Origin: Oppiella nova | Lineage: Eukaryota; Arthropoda; Arachnida; Sarcoptiformes; Oppiidae | Length of the DNA: 21,074 nt | Direction of reading: 5' to 3' | Assembly (NCBI GenBank): GCA_905397405.1 | Contig: CAJPVJ010000722.1 | Span: 1-21,074 of the forward strand | In this document: piece after piece, positions 1 through 9,373 of the stretch | Numbering within the stretch: position 1 is the stretch's first letter | Layout: every line of letters starts with the position of its first letter | Notes under the pieces: model-generated | Told to the model about the DNA's origin: nothing | Databases searched by the model: none | The model's input: the letters and a program-made list of their open reading frames with translations, nothing else | Program-made: the position numbers and the translations under genes

Positions 1-109
1 ATAAATTACGGCCAAAAGTGACAAACAATGTGTCAAAAGAAGTTTTGGCATTCAATCAAACTTTTTAATTATAGGCTTTTAATTAGGTATAAAATAATTA
101 TACGATTTA

Positions 110-1377
110 AGTCTTATATTATTTATGCTTTCATTTAAGATAATTAAAGTACAAATAAAATTAGTCTAAAAACAGGACAAGTTTCTAAAAAACCTGAAGT
201 CATGAAATAAAATTATAACATTAGAAATAAAATTCAATATACAGTACAGTATATGATAATAAAATAAATGCTAAAATGAGTTATTCTGAGGTTTCGAGGC
301 GTTAGGCCGTCCGCGACCAATGCCCGTCTGAGGTATGGGTGAGTTCGCCTCCTCATCAGCCATGTCTTGATTAGGATTCCACTGACTGTCATCTGTTCCC
401 ACATTTTGGTGATATCTATTCGGTAGCAATTGCTTCACATCGTGAAGTACACCCGTATATGTCTCGGCGTTGACTTCGACTTTGAGCGGCAAATGATTTT
501 GAGTGGGAGTTATGCCAAACATAGAGCACAACACATCCGATAACATGAAACAGAGCCGTCGGGCTAACCCTTTGGCGCACTCTTTATTATCTAAATCCTT
601 GTGATATTCACACAAATCATGAATGGCGTAATCATATACCGAGGATTTCATTGCGCCTGTAGTGAAGTAACCATAAAATAACATGAATTGCATGTAAGCT
701 ATTGGACACACATCAGGACATACCCTCTCCGGCCGCCATAGATATGGTGTGTCCGCCAGATTTGGAGATGTAGTACAAGAGTAGCACTAAATCGAGAACT
801 TCGAGATCCCATTCAAAGCTGGTTTTGTTGATCTCATTGTACTTGTGTTGCAACCACTGAAAGACTCCTCTGTTCTGTTCGATGGCGTCCTCGCGACAGA
901 AGACCAACATTGGCGTCGGTTTTCCCGTCATTTGGTTCGTAAATCTCGACTCTTCGAGGATTTGTTTCATGTCTTCGACTAACTTCTTGTAGTTATTCGT
1001 AGACAGATTAAAGCCATTCAAAGGGATCCGATGTGTCCTGTCAGCGTGTTCTTTGGCGGAATGCATGTATCCTTCGGATGACAAACAAAATCATTCGTAA
1101 AACAAGTGAACAAACGGTAAAACTAATGGTAAGTATGAAACCTAAGGGCACTTTTCCGGCGTCAATGAACTCATGATAACTGAATTTAATGCCCGAAGCG
1201 ATAGAGTACTGACAGATGCCTATCTCGAGGGGCGGGAACTCCGCCTGTTGTGTCTCACACATGACATTCGTGGCCACAATGAAGAACGAGGCGTTCATCA
1301 GCTGATCCCGAGTACCGCACGCCTCAACCATCTTCTCGCGGTACTCCTCACGTCCGCAGTCGTCGTCGATCTCATTG
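110..1377 (-). repeat. Maelstrom segmental duplication, copy 1
   Basis: This stretch matches about 4133-5399 in the same orientation at a constant offset of 4022 bases over 419-1377. Outside two special blocks the identity is about 99%. The left edge fades in AT-rich sequence between about 110 and 140. The right edge is abrupt at the N at 1378. Introns and 3' flank are included, so this is a DNA-level duplication, or two alleles assembled in tandem, and not a retrocopy. Confidence 0.93.
271..1377 (-). CDS. mael: Maelstrom, copy 1, 5'-truncated at an assembly gap
   Basis: Maelstrom is a germline piRNA-pathway protein with an HMG box followed by an RNase H-like MAEL domain; in flies it acts downstream of Piwi in transcriptional silencing. 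Exons on the minus strand: 1377-1142 (5' part missing), 1071-724, 656-271 with stop at 271-273. The introns are 70 and 67 bp with GT..AG ends, and joining gives KVPLG/YMHSAKEH and AAGEG/AMKSSVYDY. The MAEL domain shows all seven residues of the family's E-H-H-C-C-H-C pattern: E of EIGICQYS, H of SYHEF, H of THRIPL, C of VFCRED, then C and H of LCEYH and C of KEC. The tail has GIGRGRP. The HMG-box exons are absent because the copy stops at the N. The reading frame is open throughout what is present. The assignment is by remembered similarity to human and fly MAEL; I am fairly sure of the family. Confidence 0.9.
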
Positions 1378-1378
1378 N
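1378..1378. other. Single N: assembly join
   Basis: The only ambiguous base in the window. The maelstrom homology stops exactly here and unrelated AT-rich sequence begins (a short TTTAA run at 1381-1397). This looks like a join between contigs, so order and distance across it are not secure. Confidence 0.85.
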
Positions 1379-2160
1379 CATTTAATTTAATTTAATTTCG
1401 CTATTATTTTGACTCACATTTCATGAGAAACTAGTGTTTATTTGTTTACTAAACATGAGAAAGAATATTAGGAAATATTTAAAACAAAACCCATTTTAAT
1501 TTTAAAAGATTTATGTTTAGGTATAGGTATAGGAAAATACCATCAAGTAGACTGTACTACCGTACAACATTTAATACAAATGTTAGTTTGTATTGAATTG
1601 AACTCTTCCGTAAATAATAAGTACTGTACTGTAGTCTCAAATTATAAATATTTAGTTTAATTATAATAATTTTAAATATAATTTTATTAAATTGAATAAA
1701 TGTTGCAAATACAGTACTACTGATTAGAATACAGTTGAGAACATACGGATATTCACTTTACAAATCTTATTTATTTACGATAAATATATTAATGAAAATT
1801 ATGAAATACAGTACTTTTGCAAATCACTTATTACTGTTAGGTATTGTTTTTATTAATATTAGTTTTATTATTAAATAAAATAAATCAGACTTTATATTTA
1901 GAGATAATTTAAGCAGAATTTTTTAGAGTAGACTATAAGTAAGTAAAAAAGTTATACAAAATTTCATAAAATATCAACTATTTCTAATCAAATATGAATA
2001 TACACTGCATTTTGGAAAGTATTTACTGGTTTTGAATACAAAATTTAATTTTGTAGTAAAACAGAAACAAATTTAAAATTAACAAAAAATTTATATAAAT
2101 TCGGGAATAAATTATCGTTAAAAAAGTATAAAATAGACACAAATACTAATCAATTGGTGA
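1379..2160. other. AT-rich spacer, no gene seen
   Basis: Very AT-rich and without a coding frame I believe. It lies downstream of the FKBP gene and should hold that gene's 3' UTR. The words TACAGTA and TACTGTA occur several times between 1550 and 1815. No RNA gene or transposon end was recognised. Confidence 0.6.
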
Positions 2161-3886
2161 CTAATTGGACGCATCGGTGCTAATGATGTCCACTTCACTG
2201 AGACTGTCGTCAATTTCGTTTTTGGCATTTTTCTTGCTCTCAACGGATCCGTTGCTTTCCTTCGTCTTTGACTCTTTCTATAGCACAAAACACACCAAAC
2301 ATTACAATCAATCCTACCATAGCTTTGAAAACAGTATCAAAAAGAGCAACATTTCTTACTTTGAGGTCCTGTTTGGCGAACCTCTCAAACATATTACGAT
2401 AAGTGGTCTTCTCTTTCTCCAATTGGGCTTTAATTGCATTCAACGACAAAACCAATTGATTTTTGGCCGCTTTGTTGTTGGGATCCAATTGGAGAACGGC
2501 GTTGAAGTCATTGCGGGCCAAGTCGTAGTCCTTTTGCCCGAAATACGCCTGTCCTCTGCGGAAGAGCCCCTTCTCGTTGTTGGCGTCGATGTCCAACGCC
2601 TTCTCGCAGTTCTTGATGGCGTCGCCGTAGTTATCGACCTTCAGGTACGCCATCGCGAGGTTCAGATACCCGGCTAAGAGGAGTTCGTTGCTCTGAGCCT
2701 TAAGCTCGCCCTCGAAGTCGTCGGGAGGGCCTAACAGTTGGATAATTCGCTTGTATTGTTTGATCGCTAACTTGTATTTCGATTCCTATTTACGGTATAA
2801 TTGAAACAAAAAACACATTAGTTCTGCAAAAATATCACCAAAAGTGGTGCAAAAAGGGGACAAACTTTGAAGTATTTGGTTCCCTTGGTCTTGACGAGCA
2901 CCGCCTGTTCCACGCGCTCCGCGTTGTCCATCTGATAGGTCTCCTTCGCCTTCTCGAACGCATTTAACGTGATTTCGAAGACCACTTCCTCATAGTTGGC
3001 CGGAATGTTGAGCTCCGGGCGCCCGTTGGCTCCGAAGGCGTACTGCGGTTTCACCACTACTTCACACTTCTCTCCCTTCTTCATCTTACGGACGGCCACC
3101 TCTACGCCGTCCACCAAACCCTCCTCCGAGGCCTCGCCCACGAAAAACGTCACATTCCTCTGTTCAAACACTTTGCCCTCGTATTTGCCCACCAATAGGA
3201 TATCACAAGTAGCCCCTGACAGCACCGGTAGCCCACAGACACAACACACGTCAATATACTGGCGTTTGCAAGCGATAGCGATAATCAATACTAACCGACG
3301 TTTGGTGTCTCATAGCCCTCGCCATCGACGAGAATACGCTTACAAACACCCGAATCCTTCTTTTTGGTGATGTCTTCGAGTTTCCAATCGAAGAGCTCGA
3401 TCTCGAAGACGAGCGTCGCGTTGGGCGGTATCTTAGGTCCGGCGCCGGTCTCGCCGTAAGCCAGTTGTGGCGCAATCGTGAACTTCGCGACCTCTGCCCT
3501 CTTCATGGTCTTGACGGCCACATCCCAGCCCTCTATCACTTGTTTGGCGCCCACTGTGAAGGAGAACTGTTCCCTTCGGTCGCGCGAAGAGTCGAATACC
3601 GTTCCGTCCAATAGCTGTCCCGTGTAGTGAACCATCACTTTGTCGCCATTCTTCGGGTTATCCCAACCTATGGGTCACAACAGACACCGGCTATGAGTGA
3701 GTGATAAAGCGGTGGTCGATGTGTCAAACCTTTGCCCTCTTTGATGATCTGTTTCACGAGTTTCCCGTCTTTTTGTGGCGAAATGTCCGTCTCTTTCATG
3801 AGCTCTCCATCCATGGAGTGGTCGTCGATGTCCTCATCGCCGGTCACGCCGTGCGCCGCGTTGTTGTCCACCTCGATGTCAGTCAT
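2161..3886 (-). CDS. FKBP4: FKBP52/FKBP59-like peptidyl-prolyl isomerase with TPR domain
   Basis: Hsp90-associated immunophilin co-chaperone, likely cytosolic. Exons on the minus strand: 3886-3730, 3667-3296, 3215-2866, 2785-2360, 2277-2161; total 1422 nt, 473 aa, in frame across all four junctions. Domain 1 (about aa 40-150) has the active-site set seen in FK506-binding proteins: Y of VHYTG, FDSS, VIEGWD, LAYGE and a late F of VFEIEL, so it should be a working PPIase. Domain 2 (about aa 170-275) is a divergent FKBP fold (KYEGKVFEQRN, QYAFG, IPANYEEVVFE), as in FKBP52. Exon 4 (aa 294-435) is the TPR part with NLAMAYLK and NEKGLFRRGQAY, which carry the carboxylate-clamp N, K and R that bind the Hsp90 tail, followed by the family's C-terminal helix (YRNMFERFAKQ). 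The acidic, lysine-rich tail (exon 5) is ordinary for the family. I chose the start at 3886 because it gives the usual short acidic N-terminus; an in-frame ATG at 3964 would add 26 residues with no family match. FKBP4 versus FKBP5 cannot be separated in an arthropod. Confidence 0.93.
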
Positions 3887-4289
3887 TGTCTTTGTGGTGA
3901 AGGTATGGATGTGTGGACTCGAGTGAGACGTCTGTGTCTGTGGTTTGAGTCGGCTTTCAGTCAATCATTCAATGCTTTCCAGAAAATTCTCAAACAAACA
4001 GAAATTCTTATCAATTCTTTTGCCCTATTTAATGCCGGTTTTCACTGTTTGTTACACAGTTTTCTTCAAAACCGTAAGTTAGTTTGAAAAATTAATATCC
4101 GAAAATTAATCCATATTTTATTAATATGCTAAATTCAGAATATAATAAATACTTTTCATTTACGATAATTAAAGTACAAATAAAATTAGTCTAAAATGAG
4201 GAAAAGTGTCTAAAAACTTGAAGTCATGAAATAAAATTATAACATTAGAAATAAAACTCAATATACAGTACAGTATAATAAAATAAATG

Positions 4290-5848
4290 CTAAAATGGGT
4301 TATTCTGAGGTTTCGAGGCGTTAGGCCGTCCGCGACCAATGCCTGTCTGAGGTATGGGTGAGTTCGCCTCCTCCTCATCAGCCATGTCTTGATTAGGATT
4401 CCACTGACTGTTATCTGTTCCCACATTTTGATGATATCTATTCGCTGCGTTAACGAAGTGTAGCACTTCATGTGGGCATATACAGAGCCGCAACTGAAGC
4501 TGAAACTCGCCGTTTACTAAAACTCACCCTCAATACGGTTTGTATCTCGTGTTGTGTAGGCTATTGTACTTTGTGAGCCGTCGGGCTAACCCTTTGGCGC
4601 ACTCTTTATTATCTAAATCCTTGTGATATTCACACAAATCATGAATGGCGTAATCATATACCGAGGATTTCATTGCGCCTGTAGTGAAGTAACCATAAAA
4701 TAACATGAATTGCATGTAAGCTATTGGACACACATCAGGACATACCCTCTCCGGCCGCCATAGATATGGTGTGTCCGCCAGATTTGGAGATGTAGTACAA
4801 GAGTAGCACTAAATCGAGAACTTCGAGATCCCATTCAAAGCTGGTTTTCATGATCTCATTGTACTTCTGTTGCAACCACTGAAAGACTCCTCTGTTCTGT
4901 TCGATGGCGTCCTCGCGACAGAAGACCAACATTGGCGTCGGTTTTCCCGTCATTTGGTTCGTAAATCTCGACTCTTCGAGGATTTGTTTCATGTCTTCGA
5001 CTAACTTCTTGTAGTTATTCGTAGACAGATTAAAGCCATTCAAAGGGATCCGATGTGTCCTGTCAGCGTGTTCTTTGGCGGAATGCATGTATCCTTCGAA
5101 TGACAAACAAAATCATTCGATTTTGTTCACTTGTTTGCCATTTTGATTACCATTCATACTTTGGATTCCCGTGAAAAGGCCGCAGTTACTTGAGTACTAT
5201 TGACTTAAATTACGGGCTTCGCTATCTCATGACTGTCTACGGATAGTCGAGGGGCGGGAACTCCGCCTGTTGTGTCTCACACATGACATTCGTGGCCACA
5301 ATGAAGAACGAGGCGTTCATCAGCTGATCCCGAGTACCGCACGCCTCAACCATCTTCTCGCGGTACTCCTCACGTCCGCAGTCGTCGTCGATCTCATTGG
5401 AAGTGTTGGCGACTATTCGGCCCAAAGGGTCGGCCCTTTGGTTATGAGGTCTGGGCGTCACTGCAATGGTCTGACTCTGACTCGAGAAGCGGAAGACAAG
5501 TTTGCCAAGGGAGAGAACGAAACTGTAGCGACAGCCTGTGCTCTTCTGTTAACGTAATATATTTGTTGACTAGCAATGATGACATACCACTCCATTGGGA
5601 GCCGGCGATGGACTGGAGTTCGGGCGCATCGAGACCTAAGTTCTTGCCCTCTCTCTTGAGCTGATTCTGTTTGTGGACTAAGAACTAATAAACAACTGAT
5701 CCAATGATGACATACCACTCCATTGGGAGCCGGCGATGGACTGGAGTTCGGGCGCATCGAGACCTAAGTTCTTGCCCTCTCTCTTGAGCTGATTCTGTTT
5801 GTGGACTAAGAACTTGAAGAATCCATTCCTCCCCTTCCGTTTACCCAT
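4290..5848 (-). CDS. mael: Maelstrom, copy 2: full locus, disrupted by three anomalous blocks
   Basis: Same gene as copy 1, but with its 5' end. Exon A, 5848-5716, encodes the start of the HMG box (MGKRKGRNGFFKFLVHKQ ... SQWS), with a GTATGT donor at 5715. Exon C is 5435-5164, exon D 5093-4746, exon E 4678-4290 (stop 4290-4292). As written the gene cannot be read through. Blocks 5447-5573, 5120-5246 and 4448-4574 hold non-reversed complement, which hides exon B, the E and first H of the E-H-H-C-C-H-C motif, and the middle of exon E. If those blocks are taken as text errors, exon B (61 nt) appears and exons A-E sum to 1203 nt, 400 aa, with consistent phases; human MAEL is about 434 aa. So the gene is probably intact in the organism. 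The start at 5848 is chosen by HMG-box alignment; an ATG at 5878 in frame adds ten residues. Confidence 0.82.
4448..4574. other. Parallel-complement block 1 (127 bases)
   Basis: Each base is the Watson-Crick partner of the base at the same place in copy 1 (426-552), in the same left-to-right order. The flanks match copy 1 directly at offset 4022. The right edge is sharp (552/4574 complement, 553/4575 identical). The left edge could be 4445, because 423-425 against 4445-4447 give mixed results. Confidence 0.93.
5120..5246. other. Parallel-complement block 2 (127 bases)
   Basis: Exact non-reversed complement of 1098-1224 with no mismatch that I can find. Both edges are sharp: 5119 and 5247 are identical to 1097 and 1225. 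Copy 1 carries the meaningful version here (EIGICQYS ... GKVPLG and the splice donor), so copy 2 is the altered one. Confidence 0.96.
5447..5573. other. Parallel-complement block 3 (about 127 bases, left edge inferred)
   Basis: No second copy covers all of it. Bases 5560-5573 are the non-reversed complement of 5688-5701 in the adjacent tandem repeat, with identical bases just outside (5559/5687 and 5574/5702). Taking the whole block as complement yields, on the minus strand, an intron ending CGACAG and then a coding stretch MSKQEREPFEQKAKSS. That is the expected end of an HMG box, in phase with exon A. The left edge is set only by assuming 127 bases. Confidence 0.82.
5559..5814. repeat. Tandem repeat of period 128 across maelstrom exon A
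   Basis: 5575-5686 and 5703-5814 are identical 112-base copies. With the 16 bases before each, the unit is 128. The 14 bases 5560-5573 of the first unit are non-reversed complement of 5688-5701. The repeat duplicates part of exon A and its donor site (5587 and 5715), so the extra copy makes no sense as coding sequence. Confidence 0.95.
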
Positions 5849-6549
5849 TGTATTGACACTTCCAGAAGCAGTGACCAAATGAGCGCTTCCGACAAGTTTT
5901 AGTCATCCATTTCATCAAAGTTTGAAAGCTTTTGAAAACAATTTGAATTCAAAAACTATTGACGTAACACTTGATTGTGTCACATTAAACATAATAAACT
6001 TTATCTAGGTCATATCATTTATAAGTATTGGAACCTTTTATTATAATGACTTCTGTGTGAACAATACAAACATTGTTGAATATAAAAGTACTAAATTGTT
6101 GAGATAACATACATCAAATAGATAGTTGAATACTAAATAGTAAAAACATTAAGTTTTTGGTTATAATTTTAGATTTTATATAAAACTCATTAAAAATTCA
6201 GTAAATTATAAAAAAAACAAATGTTTGTAATTATTATAAAATAATTTCTAAACTGGTTTGACCATGTTTAATTCAATGTTAATATAGACCCGGATTATAA
6301 AATTAGTGAACTGTTGTCCGAAACCTGAAATGTCGACAAAATGTATGCAAAAAAGCCGGGAAATGGACGTGAGGTGAGAGCCATCTGTGGGACCATAACA
6401 TCCCCTCAAATCTCCTTTTGTTTGAAAAGTGTTTTTTGAGTGAAAAATACATTTCATTGCAAATCGCGAACCATTTGATCGCTCACTGAATCCGACCATC
6501 AATTGACTTCATAAGCGGCGCTCAAAGGGATCCGTTTCGGTGACACACA
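5849..6549. promoter_or_regulatory. Shared upstream region of maelstrom and RCC2 (divergent)
   Basis: A 701-bp spacer between two divergent starts. It is AT-rich for most of its length, becoming more mixed within about 200 bp of the RCC2 ATG. It presumably holds both promoters and 5' UTRs. I see no clear core-promoter motif, RNA gene or conserved coding frame. The minus-strand open frame at 6248-6502 resembles nothing I know. Confidence 0.45.
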
Positions 6550-8825
6550 ATGCCGCCGAAGAAGAGGACGACAAAAGGTAAAGGAAAAAGTGGTGACAAC
6601 TCGAAGAAGAGGAAGAAGAGAGACTCGTTCTCGTCGTCGGGCGACGACTTTGATAGCGATTCCGGTGCCAAAGGAGATGGTAATCACTCGGTCTTTAAGG
6701 ACAACAACGGATCCAACGCCCACTTGGATGAAGACAACGGCACCGACGATGTGGCGCTTCAGCCAAAACTGCCGGAACTGTCGGGTCGGCTACTGGTGTG
6801 CGGCGGAACCAATTGGGATCTCATTGGACGCAAAGAGTTGCCCAAAGCGGCCAAAAATGCCGCCCAAACTGCTCCGGGTATGATCACTATCACCTATGCT
6901 GATCATTTGAACCCTATTTTGAATCACTTATTTATAAATGTATTTTTGTGTCATAAATGCCGGCATTTTTGTAGTCAACTTCCGTTTTAACCATTTATGC
7001 GATTATTTTTATTGTCATATAATTTATGCCTTTTTTCGTCTGTTTTATACTAAACCTATGACTGAATTATAGGCAAAAACTTGTGGTCACCGCATAAGAC
7101 TCCGTACAGAGTGCGAGCGCTGGTGTCCTCGTGTACGGCCTGCCACTCCATGATCATCACCGACGAGGGAAAGGCCATGACATGGGGTCGCAATGACAAG
7201 GGACAGTTAGGTCACGGGGATGTCAAGACTCGCAACGAGCCCACGCTCGTCGAGGGGCTGTCCAGTCATCAGATTGTTGGCGGCGCTGTCGGCCGATCGC
7301 ACACTCTGTTCCTCACATCTAAGGGACAGGTGTTTGCGTGCGGCGACAATAAGATGGGACAGTTGGGTATTGGCACTCAGAGCCAGTCGGTTATGGTTCC
7401 CTCGCGGGTATGTCCTTGATATATATAACCAGTGGTTAAATGTGTTGTGAATGTGGTTTGCCTTCTCAGGTCTTATACAAAGGAAAGCCAATCGTGAAGA
7501 TGTCGTGCGGCGCGGAGTTCAGTATGATTTTGGACGCCGTCGGAAACCTATACTCATTTGGTTCTCCAGAATATGGACAGTTAGGTCTGTGTTTCAATTT
7601 GTGTGCGAACCTGTGCTTATCATTCCCCAAACATCTCTTTATTTCATTCATTTTTCCACTCATTTATTATTTGATAACTTATGAATCATAGCATTTGATG
7701 ATTAGATTCATTTATCGTTAAATCCTTTAATCTTCAGTCTATTTATCTGACAGCAAATCAATTGTAAAATGCGATTAGTTTTGAGTCAATTGTAGGTTTT
7801 TGTCTTATCAAAGATATGTTATTTCAGACATTTGTTGTTTTAAGTGATTTGATTTCATAAACAATTTCTTTTGTATGAAATTCTAAACCCATTACAAAAA
7901 CAATTGGTTATTGTTGTATGACTTGATTGATGGCATGATTTGCATAATTGTCTCGAAAGTGAATTAAGTGAGCGTTTGAATGATTTATAGGCCATAACAG
8001 CGAAGGCAAGTACTTCGCGTCGGGCAATAAGCTCGCCTACCGGTGCGAACTGACGCCCAGAAAACTGGTCTTCTTTATCGAGAAGACACGTGAAGGACAT
8101 ATACTTCCGCTCGAAGACGTCTCCATTGAAGAGGTCGCCTGTGGTGTCAATCACTCACTGGCTGTCGACCGTAAAAAGAGGTGCTTTTCGTGGGGCTTCG
8201 GTGGTTACGGACGGTTAGGACACACAGAGGTTTGTTGTGACACTTGTTGTCTTAATTCATTGAATTGTTTCTTAATTGTGAACATAATATACGAAATGTC
8301 AGACAAAGGATGAGTTGATGCCGAGGAATATAAAGACATTCGATTCGCTGAATCGTGGAGTGAAGCACATCTTCTGCGGCGGAACCTTCTCGATGGCTAT
8401 CGATGAGAACGGTTTGCTGTACTTCTGGGGACAGAATAAGTCTTCGGGAGAGGCGACGATGTATCCCAAGAACGTACAGGACTTGAACGGCTGGAATGTG
8501 CGCGCAATTGGTTGCGCCAACAAATCCATTGTCGTGGCCGCCGATGAGAGCCTCATCTCATGGGGACCGTCGCCCACATACGGTATGTCTCTCTACACCG
8601 GTATATGTCTTGAGATTGTGTTTATAATGAATGCGTGAAACGACAGGCGAATTGGGTTACGGCGAGAATAAAGCCAAGTCTTCGACGACACCCCAAGAGG
8701 TGAAGCCTATGGAAGGCATTTACACACACCGTGTGACCTGCGGTTTCGCTCACACACTCATTATGGCCAGGGATGACAGCGATCAGGACAAGGAGACTAT
8801 AGACAAACTGCCCGTTTGGCCCTAA
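6550..8825 (+). CDS. RCC2: RCC2-like protein (regulator of chromosome condensation 2, TD-60)
   Basis: Beta-propeller protein of the RCC1 superfamily; RCC2/TD-60 works at centromeres and the mitotic spindle and in small-GTPase signalling. Exons: 6550-6877, 7073-7407, 7470-7584, 7991-8229, 8303-8582, 8647-8825; total 1476 nt, 491 aa (human 522). The N-terminal ~75 residues are basic then acidic and Ser-rich (PPKKRTTKGKGK, SKKRKKRDSF), a likely nuclear signal. The propeller follows from GGTNWDLIGRKE, close to the human ATNWDLIGRKE. RCC1 repeat marks run in order: MTWGRNDKGQLGHGD, ACGDNKMGQLGIG, YSFGSPEYGQLG, SWGFGGYGRLGH, YFWGQNKSSGEATMYPK, ISWGPSPTYG/ELGYGENK. The end KETIDKLPVWP parallels the human tail. 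The frame closes across all five introns (195, 62, 406, 73 and 64 bp). The 406-bp intron 7585-7990 shows nothing but AT-rich sequence. The last 41 codons are repeated downstream at 9374-9497. Confidence 0.95.
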
Positions 8826-9373
8826 ACTTGTTGTCATCCAATGCTGTATTCATTGACTTTACAAAAACGAAAAGCGGTTTTTTGATATTTAATTTATTTT
8901 TGATAAGCAGTTAATTTATATTCATTTCCTACCAGTCCTATAGTATACCTAATCTGTCAAGTTTTCGGGTATTTTTACATTTGATTTAATTATCGGTTTA
9001 TTTTTTATTTAGTTATGAAATCTCATTAATGTATTTCATTCATTATTCTCATAATTATTAGTCTCAAGAATTATTGATTAGTGAATAATTCCATATTTAC
9101 CACTTTATCATTGAATTTGTCATTTATTTAATTTAATTTGAATAATGGTCTTTGTTTATACCATTATTTATTAAGTATTTTCACTTTTCACGCAGTATTA
9201 AAATAAATTAAATATTAAAATTGAAAGGCATTTGTCGTTGAATTAATTCATTTATTATAAATTAAGTGATTTAATTAAGAGATGTTCTGATAATCTCCAT
9301 TCATTTACAATTGAAATATGGATTACAAATGTGAACAAACTTTGATGCGAAGACTCATTTGAATTACAAATTA
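8702..9373 (+). repeat. Tandem duplication of RCC2 3' end, unit 1
   Basis: The unit begins inside RCC2 exon 6 (GAAGCCTATGG) and runs 672 bases. It directly abuts unit 2. The two units differ by 8 substitutions and 1 indel, about 1.3%, all outside the 124 coding bases. Confidence 0.95.

Larger units (their letters stand above)
4133..5399 (-). repeat. Maelstrom segmental duplication, copy 2
   Basis: Partner of the stretch at about 110-1377. It continues rightward into the rest of the maelstrom gene, so this is the locus with the natural 5' end. The two copies differ by a 3-bp insertion, a short deletion in the 3' flank and scattered substitutions. Two 127-base blocks are replaced by non-reversed complement. 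Confidence 0.92.

Noticed and set aside
1041-1331. Hydrophobic 'membrane protein' frame reading through maelstrom copy 1
   Set aside because: It is the exon C frame running into the intron; the hydrophobic tail is intron sequence.
4448-5246. Ordinary inversions inside maelstrom copy 2
   Set aside because: An inversion gives the reverse complement. These blocks match only when complemented and left in the same order, so inversion does not explain them.
110-5399. Maelstrom copy 1 as a retrogene or transposon-captured copy
   Set aside because: Both introns and the 3' flank are kept and there is no poly-A tail, terminal repeat or target-site duplication at the edges.
6248-6502. Minus-strand open frame of 84 codons upstream of RCC2
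   Set aside because: No recognisable domain, and it sits in the divergent promoter spacer. Treated as chance.
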